From: Fusobacterium perfoetens ATCC 29250
GTDB taxonomy: Bacteria > Fusobacteriota > Fusobacteriia > Fusobacteriales > Fusobacteriaceae
Length of the DNA: 64,000 nucleotides
Direction of reading: 5' to 3'
Assembly: GCF_000622245.1 (NCBI RefSeq)
Contig: NZ_JHXW01000010.1
Location: 27,977 to 91,976, forward strand
Part shown: positions 60,774 through 64,000 of the stretch, piece after piece
Layout of the letters: each line of letters begins with the position of its first letter
How positions within the stretch are numbered: position 1 is the first letter of the stretch
Notes under the pieces: model-generated
What the model saw: the letters and a program-made list of their open reading frames with translations, nothing else
Databases searched by the model: none
What the model was told of the DNA's origin: nothing
Position numbers and translations under genes: made by a program

Positions 60774-62621
60774 ATGGGTAATATAAAAAAGAATCAAGAA
60801 GATGAAGATATATTAGAAAGTTTTAATATTGTTTCGTCAGGTTCCCTTATAGAAGACATCAATAAAATGGATATGAAGATGAAAAATCTTCCTGATATTG
60901 AAGTTAAAGAGGTTGTTATTCAGGGAGCTGGAAACTTTTTAAATCTTCAAGGGAATATTATAAATATTCCTGTTGAAATGATAGTATTTCCTTTTTTCAC
61001 ACCTCAAAAACAAAATAAGAGAATTAACTTCCAATACTCTTTTGAGGATTTAGGGGTTACTATGTATTGTACTTTAGTTGCTAAAGACAATAATGATATG
61101 GTTTATCAGCCATCTATGTTTGAAGAAAAGATATATAATTTCCTAATATGTATGTATGAAGGAAAAAAAGATTCTCCTACAGAAGAAGGGGAATATATAG
61201 AATTTGAAATTTCAGATTTTATAGTTAACTTTTTAGGAAATAAAATGAATAGAGTCTATTATACCAAAGTTGAACAAGCTCTTAAAAACTTAAAAAGTAC
61301 TGAATATCAGTTCGTTGTTTCAAATCATACAAAATTTGGTAAATATAGATTTGAAGATGAAGAATTTAAGCTTCTTACTTACCAAAAATTAAAAAAAGGA
61401 AAAAAAGTATTTTATAGGGTTTTATTAAATAAAAATATAAGACAAAAAATAAAAGATAAAAGATATATTAAATATAATTCAAAGGCTCTTATGGAAATCA
61501 TTACAAAAGACCCTATAGCTGGTAGAATTTATAAATACATAAGTAAAATTAGATATGAAGAAACAGATGGACGTATAAACCTAAGAACATTAGCAGCTAT
61601 TATACCTCTTAGAATGGAACAAGAAACTGAAAGAACTACCAAGGCAGGAGAAACCAAAACTTATGTTTTAAATAGAGCTAAACAGGTATTAAAAAGAGTT
61701 TTAAAAGCCTTTGATATATTGGTTGAATTGGGATATATATTAGAATATTCCTATGATGAATCTAAAAAAGAGGATACTTACTATATCAATTATACTTTCA
61801 ATCTTGAAAAAGATGGAGAATGTCATATTTCTACTTTCATAGAAACTAATAAAACGAAAGTGCTTACAAATAAAAATAAAAATACTTCATCTAAAGTTGA
61901 AAAAACTAAATCTAATTCTAAAGAAATATTAGATATAGATGATATAGAATACAGTGATGACATTCAAGAAGCAGAGATTATAGAAGTAAAAGAAAAACCT
62001 AAAAAAGAAAAAGCTAAACCAAAATCTGACCCTTATAAAGATTTGCCAATGTCTTTAGTTGAGCTTATTCACAAAGCTAAGAGAAATATCTATGCTTCAA
62101 GGTCATGGGATAAAAGAACAGATACTAAAATTAGAAAAATTTATAATGAGGACGGAGAAGAATTAGCTGCAGAAGTTTTAAAAATTATTTATAAAAACTT
62201 AAATAAAAATGTTAGAACTACTCTTGTTCAATATATAAATGGTATCTTAAAAAATATAGATAAAGGTGAATTTACTGAAAAACAAAATCTAACTTTATTT
62301 AATAACGAAGTTAAAGAAAAAACAATTATCAGTAAGAAGAAAATAAAACAAGCTAGAAAAAGTATAAAAAAATCTGTAATATCAGATATTAATACATTAA
62401 AAGGAGATGTTGATATACCAAATGATATTAGAGATATAATCGAAGAATTTGAAAAATTAGATGATTATGAAAAATTAAAAGTAGAAGAAGAGGCTATTAA
62501 ACTTTGTTCTAATGATACAGGAACAGATGAAAAATTCCTTCTACTTATGAAAAATACTTCAAAACTTATATATTTAAATACTATAAAGAAATATATAGGT
62601 CAAGTTTTAGAAAAGAAATAA
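60774..62621 (+). CDS. Plasmid-type replication initiator at the chromosomal origin locus
   Basis: A 615-aa soluble protein. Residues about 40-225 and 230-350 look like two winged-helix domains of a Rep/RepA-type initiator ('RVLLNKNIRQKIKDKRYIKYNSKALMEII', 'DPIAGRIYKYISKIRYEETDGRINLRTLAAIIPL', 'RAKQVLKRVLKAFDILVELGYI'). A Lys/Glu/Asp linker follows (about 370-425), then a helical region ('SLVELIHKAKRNIYASRSW..RTDTKIRKIYNEDGEELAAEVLKIIYKNL') that could bind helicase loader or DNA, and a charged coiled tail. There is no AAA+ Walker motif, so it is not DnaA. GGAG stands 9 bases before the ATG. It lies between iterons and an rRNA operon, divergent from rpmH. The initiator role is inference from fold pattern, repeats and position. 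Confidence 0.75.
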   Translation: MGNIKKNQEDEDILESFNIVSSGSLIEDINKMDMKMKNLPDIEVKEVVIQGAGNFLNLQGNIINIPVEMIVFPFFTPQKQNKRINFQYSFEDLGVTMYCTLVAKDNNDMVYQPSMFEEKIYNFLICMYEGKKDSPTEEGEYIEFEISDFIVNFLGNKMNRVYYTKVEQALKNLKSTEYQFVVSNHTKFGKYRFEDEEFKLLTYQKLKKGKKVFYRVLLNKNIRQKIKDKRYIKYNSKALMEIITKDPIAGRIYKYISKIRYEETDGRINLRTLAAIIPLRMEQETERTTKAGETKTYVLNRAKQVLKRVLKAFDILVELGYILEYSYDESKKEDTYYINYTFNLEKDGECHISTFIETNKTKVLTNKNKNTSSKVEKTKSNSKEILDIDDIEYSDDIQEAEIIEVKEKPKKEKAKPKSDPYKDLPMSLVELIHKAKRNIYASRSWDKRTDTKIRKIYNEDGEELAAEVLKIIYKNLNKNVRTTLVQYINGILKNIDKGEFTEKQNLTLFNNEVKEKTIISKKKIKQARKSIKKSVISDINTLKGDVDIPNDIRDIIEEFEKLDDYEKLKVEEEAIKLCSNDTGTDEKFLLLMKNTSKLIYLNTIKKYIGQVLEKK

Positions 62622-62902
62622 ATTTTAACATTTATCTATAAACTTAAGAGTTGTTTTAAATAATATTATTTTTAGCTTTTCTTTTCTAAATAAATTATAA
62701 TAATCAAAAAAATTCATTTATAATTATATAGTTTATAAATTATAATAACTTCAATATTATTCATAAAATTTATAGATTTTAAATTATATTTTAAAAACAT
62801 AATTTACATTCAATTAAAAATATTAAAATTTATAAAATAATAAAAGTTTATAAGATTATTCTAATTATACTAAAGAATATTCTTCATAATATATAAATTA
62901 AT

Positions 62903-62949
62903 AAAAAACTGGTGTAGTTAATAAAGTTTTTATTTGGCACCAGTTTTTT
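62903..62949 (+). terminator. Terminator downstream of the initiator gene
   Basis: A perfect 12-bp stem AAAAAACTGGTG / CACCAGTTTTTT with a 23-nt loop, 280 bases past the stop. The A- and T-runs make it bidirectional. Confidence 0.85.
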
Positions 62950-63610
62950 TATATCCATAAAAATTATAATTTGATTTTTAATAAAAATATTAAGAAATAA
63001 AGTATTTTTAATAGAAAAAATTTAATATAACTAAATAGATAATTTAAGTAAATCTTTTTTATGTTCCTTAACTTTTTTATTGAGTTTTTAATAGAATTTA
63101 TAAAATATTATCTAAATTATTAATATTTAAACAATTAAAAAACATAAATATAATAAAACTTATTATTTTAATAAAATTAAGTATAATACAATTTAAATTA
63201 AAAAATATTTAAAGTGGTTACTTGAGAATTTATGTTATAAAATAAAACTTATTTTTATTAGAAATTGTTTTTGTAATTATCTTTTTAAAAATTATACTTA
63301 ATCAAAAAAATTTTTATTAATTAGTTCTTCCTATAAATTGATAAAGTACCTATAAATAAAAAATATTCATTATTAATACTTTTAATATTTTATAAAATCT
63401 ACATAAGCCAGTAATACTATTTTAGATTAAAATATTTTTATAAGTTCTAAAGAAAAAATAGTAAATGAATAAATAAAAATAAATTTATAAATTAACTATT
63501 AAAAATAAGATTTTAATGACTTTTATAAAAAACTATCCAAATTATTTTTTTAGAATAATTGATAAAAATCTAATAATTTCAATATAAAATAAAAAAATCA
63601 AAAAAAAATA
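62950..63610. other. Extremely AT-rich non-coding stretch before the rRNA operon
   Basis: Almost only A and T, without an ORF or clear hairpin. It could be a DNA-unwinding region or an rRNA upstream activating region. I saw no further copies of the iteron. Confidence 0.6.
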
Positions 63611-63620
63611 AAAAAAACTA

Positions 63621-63649
63621 TTGACGGAATTTAAAAAAAGTGGTATGAT
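63621..63649 (+). promoter_or_regulatory. rRNA operon promoter
   Basis: TTGACG, 17 bp, TATGAT with A-tracts upstream as an UP element. The leader (about 63656-63784) contains a CTTGTCCACAAG hairpin and the dyad ATTGACCTAGTCAAT (63757-63771), probably part of the 16S processing region. Confidence 0.85.
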
Positions 63650-63784
63650 ATTTCTTGTCCACAAGAAGGACATCTAAAAAGGACATTAACAACAGAATAG
63701 AGATATATGACAAGCAAACAACCATATTTTGGTGTTTAATAACGGTAAGTGTTAATAATTGACCTAGTCAATAAATATAAAGTT

Positions 63785-64000
<216 letters not shown>

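Overview
The window is very AT-rich, uses diderm-type surface proteins (two giant type V autotransporters with the extended signal region 'ETEK.LK..LK.K...VGFLI.G', and an autotransported sialidase), and carries a low-GC gene complement. This points to the phylum Fusobacteriota, most likely Fusobacterium or a close relative. The species cannot be told from the sequence alone.

Layout. 1-16.5 kb: two leftward autotransporter adhesins of 1565 and 3682 aa. The larger has an OmpA-like peptidoglycan-binding domain after its barrel, sits behind a small secreted coiled-coil gene, and has a 20-A tract over its promoter. 16.8-19.65 kb: a degenerate phage/ICE-type island of small leftward ORFs plus a divergent XRE repressor and ImmA-like protease, with four copies of an ATACG-N7-CGTAT operator. 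19.7-23.6 kb: folate genes folE, folB-folK fusion and folP, interrupted by an unrecognised PD-(D/E)XK nuclease-like gene. 23.7-31.7 kb: a Fic protein; a sigma-54 activator split at an A7 run; its probable target operon (class I amidotransferase-like hydrolase, M20 amidohydrolase, MFS transporter) behind a near-consensus sigma-54 promoter; and a two-gene ThrE-type exporter.

31.8-45.2 kb: MgtC-like protein; a phosphodiesterase and alanine/glycine symporter behind an attenuator-like leader; autotransporter sialidase; HipA/HipB with a 21-bp inverted-repeat operator; Hsp20 under CIRCE control; a PUA/EVE-like orphan pair; MATE pump with a divergent MerR regulator and 19-bp-spacer promoter; an AbrB-like mini-gene and a strongly structured non-coding segment; DUF554 protein. 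45.3-53.6 kb: trehalose operon treB-treC with divergent treR, a DeoR regulator, DUF2156, metallo-beta-lactamase-fold and Eis-like acetyltransferase genes.

54-64 kb is the conserved origin neighbourhood (mnmG, mnmE, jag, yidC, yidD, rnpA, rpmH, all leftward). The place next to rpmH where dnaA usually sits is instead occupied by a rightward two-winged-helix plasmid-type replication initiator. It is preceded by six iteron-like repeats, the first four spaced 104-105 bp, and followed by an extremely AT-rich kilobase and then an rRNA operon. This is the best candidate for an under-described system in the window: a chromosomal origin apparently equipped with Rep/iteron logic.

A 24-bp perfect palindrome (core TTAATGTATATATACATTAA) occurs five times between genes and is a second unexplained signal. 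Starts were chosen by Shine-Dalgarno spacing, and several differ from the longest possible frame. No search could be run, so family names rest on recognisable motifs and gene order.
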